From Serratia oryzae (GTDB lineage Bacteria; Pseudomonadota; Gammaproteobacteria; Enterobacterales; Enterobacteriaceae): a stretch of DNA of 36,726 nt. Numbering within the stretch: the first letter of the stretch is position 1; each line of letters begins with the position of its first letter. The stretch lies in assembly GCF_001976145.1 (NCBI RefSeq), contig NZ_MOXD01000018.1:1-36726 (forward strand), read 5' to 3'. This document shows positions 18,163 to 25,034 of this stretch, piece after piece. A model generated the notes under the pieces. It searched no databases. It worked only from the letters and a program-made list of their open reading frames with translations, and had not been told where the DNA came from. The position numbers and the translations under genes were made by a program.

Positions 18163-18206
18163 TTGCGACGGCACTGGTCGCAAAATCGCATTAATCAGAA
18201 TTAATG
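18163..18206. promoter_or_regulatory. Two adjacent inverted repeats, candidate operators
   Basis: TTGCGAC (18163-18169) and GTCGCAA (18177-18183) form a 7-bp dyad with a 7-nt spacer. Six bases later CATTAAT (18189-18195) and ATTAATG (18200-18206) form a second 7-bp dyad with a CAGA spacer. They lie about 30 bp before the only GATC of the region and 230 bp before the PapI-like gene. Confidence 0.5.
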
Positions 18207-18433
18207 TCTGCCAAACATACCAAACTCAACTTCAATGATCGTGATTTTCATTTTTACAAAACAATAACCCGTGGTAACTTAGGGTTGCGGACTATCCATC
18301 ACACAAATGGAAAGGACACATATTATCTTCGATAGCTTCGCCGTGATTGCGAAAAAGAGAAAAAATTAGCAAGGTAAGTTTAATCCCATGCAATTCAGAC
18401 CTACCAAGACACATTAAAAGGAGGTAGTGAAAA

Positions 18434-18751
18434 ATGTCTTATCGCAATAAAGAAAGAGAAAAACAGCTAAATAACGTGCTGAGTGCGCTGCGAGACTTGT
18501 GCAGGAGGGATGTTCACCACACCCCCATTCCGCCACAAGTAAATTGGCCAAAAACTCGAGAGATAGCCGAGTACTGCGATATTACCATTTACCTTGCACG
18601 TTACTATCTTCTGAGGTTAGTTGAAAATAAAAAAGCTTATGTTACCTCTGGTGCCCTCAATAACAGCTTGCGCTGGTATATAGCGGAACCCACCCTATTA
18701 CCTAAACAGCATGAAAAAAGAGAGGCGCAGCCAGTTACGGTCGAAAATTAA
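18434..18751 (+). CDS. PapI/FaeA-like fimbrial regulator (winged helix)
   Basis: The 105-residue protein contains KTREIAEYCDITIYLARYYL and then LRLVENKKAYV...RWYIA, which lines up with the PapI core [20 protein letters not shown] and its following wing (the PapI sequence is from memory). PapI works with Lrp and Dam methylation to switch pap-type promoters. This protein is longer than PapI (about 77 residues) by an N-terminal ~35-residue basic segment and a polar C-terminal tail. AAGGAGGT upstream of ATG 18434 is a near-perfect ribosome site. It is transcribed away from the fimbrial operon, as papI is. No recombinase gene of the mrpI type is present nearby. Confidence 0.8.
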   Translation: MSYRNKEREKQLNNVLSALRDLCRRDVHHTPIPPQVNWPKTREIAEYCDITIYLARYYLLRLVENKKAYVTSGALNNSLRWYIAEPTLLPKQHEKREAQPVTVEN

Positions 18752-19091
18752 ATACGTGCGCTATCCTTCGGATATCTGTTCCGTTTTTATTTTTACTCTT
18801 ATTTGCCCATTACAGTGCCTGTTACTCCACGTTCTAAATAATTCGAGTGTCAGGACAAAACGCAACGTGTTTTTGGATGGCATTTGCGCTAACCCAAAAT
18901 TGGGCTGAGTAACTCAGCAAGTCCGAACGTTCTCAGGAACGCAGACAACCCTGCGACAGGGATGGGGGATTACCCCCCAAAGGGCACAACCCTAGACGGG
19001 CGGAGTCGCGCCGCCAGAGCGCATAAACAACTTGAAATATCGCAAGTATATCACCGCCTGAAAGACACCTTGGTAGAAAGGACTCCATATC
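18752..19091 (+). other. 340-bp region with a run of seven hairpins before a LuxR-type gene
   Basis: No gene is visible. From 18893 to 19015 seven short inverted repeats follow one another almost without gaps. They are CCCA/TGGG (18893-18904), GCTGAG/CTCAGC (18904-18918), CGTTC/GAACG (18928-18941), CCCTG/CAGGG (18949-18961), TGGGGG/CCCCCA (18963-18979), AGGG/CCCT (18981-18993) and GGCGG/CCGCC (18999-19015). ACAGGGATG at 18956-18964 matches the core of the CsrA consensus RUACARGGAUGU. The run ends about 75 bp before the downstream ATG. I could not match it to a known riboswitch. Confidence 0.6.
18762..18774 (+). terminator. Weak hairpin after the PapI-like gene
   Basis: TATCC (18762-18766) and GGATA (18770-18774) pair across TTC, 11 bp after the stop codon. 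The tract that follows is T-rich but interrupted (TCTGTTCCGTTTTTATTTTT). It may be a weak intrinsic terminator. Confidence 0.35.
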
Positions 19092-19898
19092 ATGGCACAG
19101 CCACTCTCCATTCTAATCGTCGATGCCGACCGCTATTTTGCCCATGGATTACGCCTAGGGTTACAAGCGTTTTTCCAGTCTCGCCATCAAAATATTCATC
19201 TACTTAATGAAACCCAGACTGAAGACAACATTGACATCATTTTCTTCGGCGATCTCGTCACCACGCCTCCGTGGCTTTACCGCTTGCATCAACGGAATTG
19301 CCATCCGATAGTGTTCTTTATCAAACTGCAAGGGCGCAACCAAAACCCCCTCAAGCGTGGAGTACTGTGCGAAAAATGCAGCGCTGGAACATTGTACCGC
19401 CATCAAACGTTGTTCACATTACTTGACCTGTTGGACTCCGTGCTATCTGCGCAACCCCAGCTATCGGCCTCGTTTCAACCCAATTGCCCATGTATGTCAC
19501 CGTTGACGCCACGGGAAAGAGACGTTTTACGCTGTGTATACCAAGGGATGAATGGGCGCGCTACCGGTGCCTATTTAAATATCAGCGTGAAAACGGCAAA
19601 TGCCCATAAGCAAAACGCTATGCGAAAACTGAATTTCCGATGTAACCAGGAACTGTACCAATGGCTCCTGCAGGGCGGCGGGCACTATTTAAACGAGCGG
19701 CCACCAGCAAAACCCTATCGGTTTGCCCTACAACCAGAAAAAGGCGTAGAAACCGCTCTCTTACTGTCGCCAATGACCTTAAGCACACGGGAGAAAAACC
19801 ACGCCTATCCTGTCTTAACAAGGCATAGACGCTCAGAGAATAACAGTCAGCCCGAGCATGTGCCCAACCTATGCACCACTATGGCCAAAATGGTTTAA
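19092..19898 (+). CDS. LuxR-family response-regulator-like transcription factor
   Basis: The 268-residue protein starts SILIVDADRYFAHGLRLGL, a receiver-like N terminus with D11, D13 and a possible phospho-acceptor D54 in DIIFFGD; the receiver appears short and degenerate. The DNA-binding domain is clear at about residues 138-195: LTPRERDVLRCVYQGMNGRATGAYLNISVKTANAHKQNAMRKL, a GerE/LuxR helix-turn-helix. A further ~70 residues without recognisable features follow, which is unusual because LuxR domains normally end the protein. ATG at 19092 is preceded by AAAGGA. Position next to the PapI-like gene and fimbrial operon suggests control of surface genes. Target genes are unknown. Confidence 0.8.
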   Translation: MAQPLSILIVDADRYFAHGLRLGLQAFFQSRHQNIHLLNETQTEDNIDIIFFGDLVTTPPWLYRLHQRNCHPIVFFIKLQGRNQNPLKRGVLCEKCSAGTLYRHQTLFTLLDLLDSVLSAQPQLSASFQPNCPCMSPLTPRERDVLRCVYQGMNGRATGAYLNISVKTANAHKQNAMRKLNFRCNQELYQWLLQGGGHYLNERPPAKPYRFALQPEKGVETALLLSPMTLSTREKNHAYPVLTRHRRSENNSQPEHVPNLCTTMAKMV

Positions 19899-20546
19899 CC
19901 GCCAGCCCCGTCTAACGGAAAATAGGTAAGAACGATGGCTGTTATGGGGAACTTCTGCTCCGAGCCCAATATCATTTCTTTATAAACGGATGCCGGCAGA
20001 CGTCATGATTGTTACTACAAGACTCACCAGTCCCCTTTCCCTCAGAGAGAGGGGACAACTCCTTTAGCAATGGCTGCGTAATTATGCAGTTTGGCGCTTA
20101 ACTAAATGCCCGTTTTCTTCCGCACACCGAGATTACGTTCATCCCTCAGCCCTACCCAAGCAACAAATTGAAAGGCTAGAACTCTGTGCTACGCTTAAAA
20201 CCGTTATTGATAAATCAAGTAAAAGGTTAGGAATGCTGGATATCTTTCCGGGAAGCGATGTTTATGTCCCCATGACCTGCAGCGACGGGGCTTAACCCTA
20301 TGATGGTGACGAGGAAGGACTCCGTTTGCTGCCAGAAGCACCTCTCGAAACGCGTTCTCCAACCTATCAGCCAATCGAAGATGACCTTCAGGTAACGGCA
20401 ATAACAGCCGCCATTACCTTACTGATATCCGACAAAAACAGATGTATATTCGGTAAAGGCAGATGGCATGGAATCACACTATTTCTTTACCGGCGAACCG
20501 GCGCAATCGCGGTTCCCCATCCCAACGGTATTGTAAGGAAGAAATA
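19899..20546. other. 648-bp region without a secure gene
   Basis: The region holds a short REP-like palindrome (GTCCCCT at 20030-20036 with AGGGGAC at 20050-20056) and, on the plus strand, one frame that stays open for 75 codons (20068-20292), meets TAA at 20293, and is open again for 83 codons to a TAA that overlaps the next gene's ATG (20545-20549). No family was recognised in either half. It should also contain the promoter of the STAS gene. Confidence 0.5.
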
Positions 20547-20547
20547 A
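20068..20547 (+). pseudogene. Possible decayed open reading frame with an internal stop
   Basis: One plus-strand frame gives 75 codons with WLRNYAVWRLTKCPFSSAH and LELCATLKTVIDKSSKRLG, then TAA at 20293-20295. It then continues in the same frame with DGDEEGLRLLPEAPLETRS and ends IVRKK with TAATG at the STAS start. There is no good start codon for the first half. The downstream half has an ATG at 20326 but no good ribosome site. It was not matched to any family. It could be a chance open frame. Confidence 0.2.
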
Positions 20548-20894
20548 TGAACTTTGAAACTCAGTCAATTGGTAAGGTATTGGTTATCACTCCCTTGGAC
20601 AGGCGCTTGGATGCATCCGTTTCCACCAAGTTTAAGGACGATATGCAAGCGATGATTGCTCAGGGGAACCACCATATTTTACTGGATTTCAGCCAGGTCG
20701 ATTTCATTGACAGCAGTTTTTTAGGCGCTCTGGTTTCTCTCTTGAAAGCTTTACATGGCAAAGGTGAGCTCGCGGTTTGCTCACTGAACAGCAACATCCA
20801 CAGTATGTTCAAGCTAACCCGGATGGATAAAATATTTACTATCGGCGCTGATCAAAGCAAGGCATTACAACAAATGTGCCCCGTCGCACCTTGA
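20547..20894 (+). CDS. STAS-domain protein (SpoIIAA/RsbV-like anti-sigma factor antagonist)
   Basis: ATG at 20547, with AAGGAAG upstream, gives 115 residues that are one STAS domain; the frame continues upstream to 20463 but that part does not fit the fold. The signature is ILLDFSQVDFIDSSFLGALVSLL. S57 in DSSFLG aligns with the phosphorylated serine of SpoIIAA, and the N-terminal VLVITPLDRRLDASVSTKF is the usual first strand and helix. Such proteins switch partners when a serine kinase or PP2C phosphatase changes this serine; neither enzyme gene is in the window. The sugar nucleotidyltransferase gene starts 19 bp downstream, so the two are probably co-transcribed. Confidence 0.88.
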   Translation: MNFETQSIGKVLVITPLDRRLDASVSTKFKDDMQAMIAQGNHHILLDFSQVDFIDSSFLGALVSLLKALHGKGELAVCSLNSNIHSMFKLTRMDKIFTIGADQSKALQQMCPVAP

Positions 20895-20913
20895 TTAAAA
20901 AGGAATATGCATT

Positions 20914-22071
20914 ATGAAAGCCATGATTCTTGCTGCAGGGAAAGGAACCAGAGCCAGACCACTGACCACGATATTGCCAAAGCCAATGATCCCCTTGATC
21001 CGTAAGCCGATTATGGAGTCGATCGTTGAGCATTTAAGGAACTATGGTTTTAATCAGTTAATGGTCAACACCAGCTACCTTTCTGGAGATATTGAGAATT
21101 ATTTCCGCGATGGTCATGCCTGGGGAGTAGAAATGGGGTACTCCTACGAAGGTGTGATGGAGGGAAATACTTTTGTCGATAACGTGCTGGGCTCCGCAGG
21201 TGGCATGAAGCACATCCAGAATTTCTCCGGTTTCTTTGATGACACTTTTGTCGTGGTGTGTGGGGATGCCTTAATTGATGTGGACTTCGATCAGGTGTTG
21301 GCTTTCCATCGCGCCAGAAAAAGTGTCGCGACCCTGATTATGCGCCCAGTGCCAGCCGATCAGGTCAGTAAGTACGGTATTGTGGTCACCGATGAACAAG
21401 GCCGGGTGAGTAAGTTTCAGGAAAAGCCCAAAGCGGAAGAAGCGTTATCAAACAATGCCAATACGGGTATCTATGTTTTTGAGCCCGAGATATTCAATTA
21501 TATTCCTGATGGCATTGAATACGATATCGGTAGCCAGTTATTCCCCAAACTGGCTGAATTAGGTGTGCCGTTCTACGGTATCGCCCTGCCATTCCAATGG
21601 GTAGACATTGGCTCGCTGCAGGATTTCTGGCACGTCAACCGCATGATCCTTAATCAGGAACTCCCGGATTATCCGATGCCAGGCGTTCAGATTGCGCCGC
21701 AAATCTGGTGCGGCCTTAACGTGAAGGCGGATTTTGCCAACCTGGATATTGAAGGGCCGGTCTATATTGGCAGCAGTACCGAGATACAGCCCGGCGTAAC
21801 CATCAGAGGCCCTGCGATTATTGGCGCTGGTTGCCTATTGGAGCAAGGTGCGGTTATCGATCAAAGCTTTATTGCTGACTATACCCGGGTCGGCGGCATT
21901 GCCAATTTGTATCAGCAGATGATTTTTGCCGGGAAAGTGATTTCACCGGACGGCACGGCGATCGATCTGTCTGATGCAGGTTTGAACTGGCTGATTGATG
22001 ATAAACGGCGTACAGACATTATTACGGCGGAAAAATCGCTGTTCAATGAACTGCTCGCCCAAAATAGTTGA
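20914..22071 (+). CDS. Sugar-1-phosphate nucleotidyltransferase (NDP-sugar synthase)
   Basis: The 385-residue protein begins MKAMILAAGKGTRARPLT, the GxGTRxRPLT nucleotide-binding signature, followed by KPMIPLIRKPIMESIVEHL. It has VVCGDALIDVDF as the metal/nucleotide site, FQEKP, and NTGIYVFEPEIF. The C-terminal third has hexapeptide-like left-handed helix turns (GPVYIGSSTEIQPGVTIRGPA), as in mannose-1-phosphate guanylyltransferases and glucose-1-phosphate thymidylyl/adenylyltransferases. The exact sugar and nucleotide cannot be set from sequence alone. AAGGA precedes ATG 20914. Pairing with a STAS protein suggests controlled production of an activated sugar for a surface polymer. Confidence 0.88.
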   Translation: MKAMILAAGKGTRARPLTTILPKPMIPLIRKPIMESIVEHLRNYGFNQLMVNTSYLSGDIENYFRDGHAWGVEMGYSYEGVMEGNTFVDNVLGSAGGMKHIQNFSGFFDDTFVVVCGDALIDVDFDQVLAFHRARKSVATLIMRPVPADQVSKYGIVVTDEQGRVSKFQEKPKAEEALSNNANTGIYVFEPEIFNYIPDGIEYDIGSQLFPKLAELGVPFYGIALPFQWVDIGSLQDFWHVNRMILNQELPDYPMPGVQIAPQIWCGLNVKADFANLDIEGPVYIGSSTEIQPGVTIRGPAIIGAGCLLEQGAVIDQSFIADYTRVGGIANLYQQMIFAGKVISPDGTAIDLSDAGLNWLIDDKRRTDIITAEKSLFNELLAQNS

Positions 22072-22078
22072 TAACCGC

Positions 22079-22105
22079 AATAGGGCTGTGGCAAGCAGCC
22101 CTATT
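22079..22105. terminator. Bidirectional hairpin between convergent genes
   Basis: AATAGGGCTG (22079-22088) and CAGCCCTATT (22096-22105) form a perfect 10-bp stem with a 7-nt loop. It lies 8 bp after the nucleotidyltransferase stop and 21 bp after the end of the opposing FAH-family gene. There is no long T tract on either strand, but the place and strength fit a shared transcription end. Confidence 0.7.
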
Positions 22106-22125
22106 CAGCAAACCCACCATAACGA

Positions 22126-23007
22126 TTATTGGCCCACCTCATTTTCCAAGCGGCCAATGCCGTCGATCTCAATACGCACAACATCACCAGTTTGCAAGAA
22201 ACGCGGTGGTGTAAAGCCAATCCCTACGCCAGCAGGGGTTCCGGTGGCGATAATATCGCCGGGTTTGAGTTCGATACCGGCAGATAAGGTGGCGATTAAA
22301 GAGGGAATATCAAAGATCAGATCGCTGATTTTTGCATTCTGGCGTAATTCACCGTTGACCCAGCATTGTATCGACGCAGCGCTGAGATCAATTTCATCCG
22401 CCGATACTAGCCACGGCCCCATCGGGCAAAATCCGTCCAGCGACTTGCCCATAAACCACTGACGATGATTTTTTTGTAAATCACGCGCGGTGACATCATT
22501 AATCAGGGTATAACCCCAGACGTGATCGAACGCATCAGCCTTGCTGATAGCTCGCCCCCCCTTGCCAATAATCACCGCCAGTTCGGCTTCATAGTCCAAC
22601 TGCTCCGTCACTTGCGCATGGCGCGGGATTTTAGCCCCGGTAGCAATCACGGTTTCCGGTGCTTTAGTGAAAACCACGGCAAACTCCGGCGCAACTTCAT
22701 CGGCTTTTGCGCTATGGTCGAAGCCTGACTTGCTGAATTCGGCAGCATGCTCGCGGTAATTTTTACCAATGCAAAAGATATTACGTGCGGGGATCAATGG
22801 GGGACAAACCTTGACACCCACCAGCGGGTAGCCTTCTCCGTTGGGTACAACATCACCTTTGATACTTTCCCACTGTTGCAGCAGTTGATTCATGTTCACT
22901 GCCAGGCCCGGCATGATTTCGGCTACCTGCCAGTAACGCCCCCGCGCAGCGTCGACAATCGCCACAAAACTGGCCTCATGGTGTTGCTGTAACGTCGCTA
23001 ATTTCAT
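22126..23007 (-). CDS. Fumarylacetoacetate hydrolase (FAH) family protein
   Basis: The 293-residue protein has a small N-terminal domain and a C-terminal FAH domain beginning RNIFCIGKNYREHAAEF. Metal ligands are visible as E140 and E142 in LDYEAELAVIIG and D171 in LINDVTARDLQ. GDIIATGTPAGVG and GDVVRIEIDGIGRLEN close the domain. Relatives cleave or isomerise 2-oxo acids such as acylpyruvates, or hydroxymuconate-pathway compounds; the substrate here is not known. AAAGGGTGA precedes ATG 23007. It starts 39 bp after the exo-polygalacturonase stop on the same strand, so it may be read from the same promoter. Confidence 0.9.
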   Translation of the reverse strand: MKLATLQQHHEASFVAIVDAARGRYWQVAEIMPGLAVNMNQLLQQWESIKGDVVPNGEGYPLVGVKVCPPLIPARNIFCIGKNYREHAAEFSKSGFDHSAKADEVAPEFAVVFTKAPETVIATGAKIPRHAQVTEQLDYEAELAVIIGKGGRAISKADAFDHVWGYTLINDVTARDLQKNHRQWFMGKSLDGFCPMGPWLVSADEIDLSAASIQCWVNGELRQNAKISDLIFDIPSLIATLSAGIELKPGDIIATGTPAGVGIGFTPPRFLQTGDVVRIEIDGIGRLENEVGQ

Positions 23008-23046
23008 TGCTTCACCCTTTATTGGTATCCGTTGCTACGATAAGCG

Positions 23047-24879
23047 TTAAGGCGCCACTGGTTTACCGTCGATGGTCACATTTCTGATGGCGCTGAATTG
23101 CCAAGGAGCCTCGCCGCGCAACTGGCTGAAAACCACGCGATCGAACTGGCTGTCTTCCAGATCGCCGATCGCGGCCGGTGGCACGTTATTAAAACGCACG
23201 TTGTCGAAACGCACCTGCCGGTGCCAGGCATTCTTCTCGCTGTTGCCTTTGATCTCAATGGCCGGGCTATCCTGTTGCGTCCCCTGCACCGTGACGTTCT
23301 GCACCAGGAAATGGTAAAATTGCGCAGGTTTTTTCGCCGCCGGATAATCGATTTTGGCGTTAGGATCCGAATAATTGAGCGTCAGGATCACCGGCTGGCG
23401 GACGATATCCTTCATGGCGTTATTGCGGAACGTCACGTTACGGGCCCCACCGCCGATATCCGTCGTGCTCTTGGCACGCAGCCCCACCTCGGTGAGGTAG
23501 ATGACGTTATTTTCGGCCAGAATGTCTTCAATCCATGCACCGGTATGGCTGCCGGTCACCACCGCGCCGTGCCCTCTGCGCAGATAGTTGTTAAACAACC
23601 AAGCCCCTTTCATCGGCGGCTGTTCTAACGCTTTTTCACCGGTGCCGGCGGCGAAGTTAATGCAATCATCACCGGTATCGAAAAAGTTATTCATGACCAT
23701 CACGTTCTGGCTGTTGCCGAACTCAATCCCGTCACCGTTGTTCGCATCAAAGGTTTGATGGATCAGGTTATTGGCCACCACATTGCGGCTTTCCAGCAGC
23801 ATAACGCCGTGGAATGCCGGGTTGCGGACCGTGAAGTCTGCCAGATAGACGTTCTCTACGCCACGCAGTGTCATCAGGCTGGAGCGGCGCTGCCCGTAGG
23901 CAATCTGCAGCGGCACGCCTTCAGCCACCGCTTGGGCAACCTGACGTTTCGCCAAGATCCCTTCTTCATGCACCCTGCTGTTTCTGCTGGAGATATATTG
24001 CGGCAGGCGGTTACCCACCTCATCCACCAGCTCCGCCTTTTCCTGCCGCAGCCAGCCATTGCCGTCGATGATACCGGGCCCGACGATACGGATATTACGG
24101 AAGGTGCCGGGCTCTATGCGATTCGGATCAATGGCGTTGAGCAACGATGCCGGGCGTATTTCGCTGGAATAGTGGTACAGCCGGTAGGCCGGTGGATAAT
24201 CCGCCGGATCGTCAGAACCCAGCAGGGTCGATCCGGCCTGCAGGTTGAGCGTCATATCACTTTTCAACCATAGGGCACCGGTTTTGTAGACCCCGGCCGG
24301 TATATCAACCCGGCAACCGGGCTGGCAAGCGTCAATCGCCCGCTGAATCGCTTGGGTATTCAGCGTAGTGCCGTCACCTTTGGCACCAAAGTCGGTGATA
24401 GCGATCGCCTTCGGTAGAGGGGTGGTTTTTGCCGTGATGCTTTGGCTGGCCCCGGACTGCGTGCCGTCAGCATAGAGTGCTTTGACGGCGAACGAATATT
24501 GGCTGTCCGGCTTTAGATCCGTCACTTTAAAATTTTGGATCACAATCCGCTGCGAGAAATGCTCTTTGTCATGTGCATAGAAATGGTTGATGTAGGGTTT
24601 GGCGGGTGAAAACCGATCGCTGTTCTCACTGGCTTTACCCAACAGTTTGCCATCGGCATAAACCAGATAATCAACGATATCACGGGTATCTTCAGGTGCT
24701 TGCCACACCAACACCAGGCTGCTGTCGTCAGCCGCTAAAGTGGGAACCTGAAGTTGCTGCGGTGCCTGTTTATTCAGAGGAGCGGCAGAAGCCTGCGGTG
24801 TTATTGCCATCAAACTGGTCATCATAAATAGAAGCGTAGCCTTAATCATCAGAGTGGAGGGTGGATAGGGTAGGCTCAT
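23047..24879 (-). CDS. pehX: Exo-poly-alpha-galacturonosidase, GH28
   Basis: The 610-residue protein has a signal peptide (about 32 residues, ending ASA), a fibronectin type III-like domain (about 40-155) and a GH28 beta-helix. GH28 active-site motifs are N381-G-D383-G, D401-T-G-D404-D405-C, G443-S-H445-T-G and R468-A-K470, variants of NTD, GDD, GHG and RIK that suit exo-acting enzymes of the Dickeya PehX and Yersinia YeGH28 type. It releases digalacturonate or galacturonate from pectic chains in the periplasm or outside. ATG at 24879 has AAGGG upstream. A KdgR-like operator lies 82 bp before the start, as expected for a pectin-degradation gene. Confidence 0.92.
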   Translation of the reverse strand: MSLPYPPSTLMIKATLLFMMTSLMAITPQASAAPLNKQAPQQLQVPTLAADDSSLVLVWQAPEDTRDIVDYLVYADGKLLGKASENSDRFSPAKPYINHFYAHDKEHFSQRIVIQNFKVTDLKPDSQYSFAVKALYADGTQSGASQSITAKTTPLPKAIAITDFGAKGDGTTLNTQAIQRAIDACQPGCRVDIPAGVYKTGALWLKSDMTLNLQAGSTLLGSDDPADYPPAYRLYHYSSEIRPASLLNAIDPNRIEPGTFRNIRIVGPGIIDGNGWLRQEKAELVDEVGNRLPQYISSRNSRVHEEGILAKRQVAQAVAEGVPLQIAYGQRRSSLMTLRGVENVYLADFTVRNPAFHGVMLLESRNVVANNLIHQTFDANNGDGIEFGNSQNVMVMNNFFDTGDDCINFAAGTGEKALEQPPMKGAWLFNNYLRRGHGAVVTGSHTGAWIEDILAENNVIYLTEVGLRAKSTTDIGGGARNVTFRNNAMKDIVRQPVILTLNYSDPNAKIDYPAAKKPAQFYHFLVQNVTVQGTQQDSPAIEIKGNSEKNAWHRQVRFDNVRFNNVPPAAIGDLEDSQFDRVVFSQLRGEAPWQFSAIRNVTIDGKPVAP

Positions 24880-24960
24880 GGGGATCCCTTATCACTGGAG
24901 GAGGAACCAATATCGCTACAGCGCCTTAAATACTATCCTCTTTGCCACCGCCACCCAAAT

Positions 24961-24979
24961 AAAGAAACTACGTTTCATT
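24961..24979 (-). promoter_or_regulatory. KdgR-like operator upstream of pehX
   Basis: AAAGAAACTACGTTTCATT agrees with the published-type KdgR consensus AATRAAAYRNYRTTTYATT (from memory) at 17 of 19 positions, including both complete GAAAC/GTTTC half-sites. It is upstream of pehX only, since the gene on its other side ends here. KdgR represses pectinolysis genes until 2-keto-3-deoxygluconate accumulates, so the site makes sense for this gene. Confidence 0.75.
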
Positions 24980-25034
24980 AAATTAATTCCATTGTTTTAT
25001 AATTTAATGATGAGCATCAACATCTGCACTCTAC

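Larger units (their letters stand above)
17674..18433. promoter_or_regulatory. 760-bp divergent control region of the fimbrial operon
   Basis: This AT-rich region separates the major pilin gene (minus) from the PapI-like gene (plus), the same layout as papI-papBA. It contains one GATC (18237-18240) and several palindromes (listed separately). A further inverted repeat, AAGGCGACGCCTT (17736-17748), lies 63 bp before the pilin start in the likely leader. A 98-codon plus-strand frame at 17772-18068 has no ribosome site and no protein-like features. No -35/-10 pair could be assigned with confidence. Confidence 0.65.

Noticed and set aside
17674-18433. Invertible phase-switch element of the fim or mrp type
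   Set aside because: No pair of matching long inverted repeats flanking a promoter was found, and there is no adjacent tyrosine recombinase gene.
18893-19080. Known c-di-GMP (GEMM) riboswitch before the LuxR-type gene
   Set aside because: AGGGCACAACC resembles part of the GEMM-I motif, but the GGGACGCAAAGCC part and the second helix are absent.
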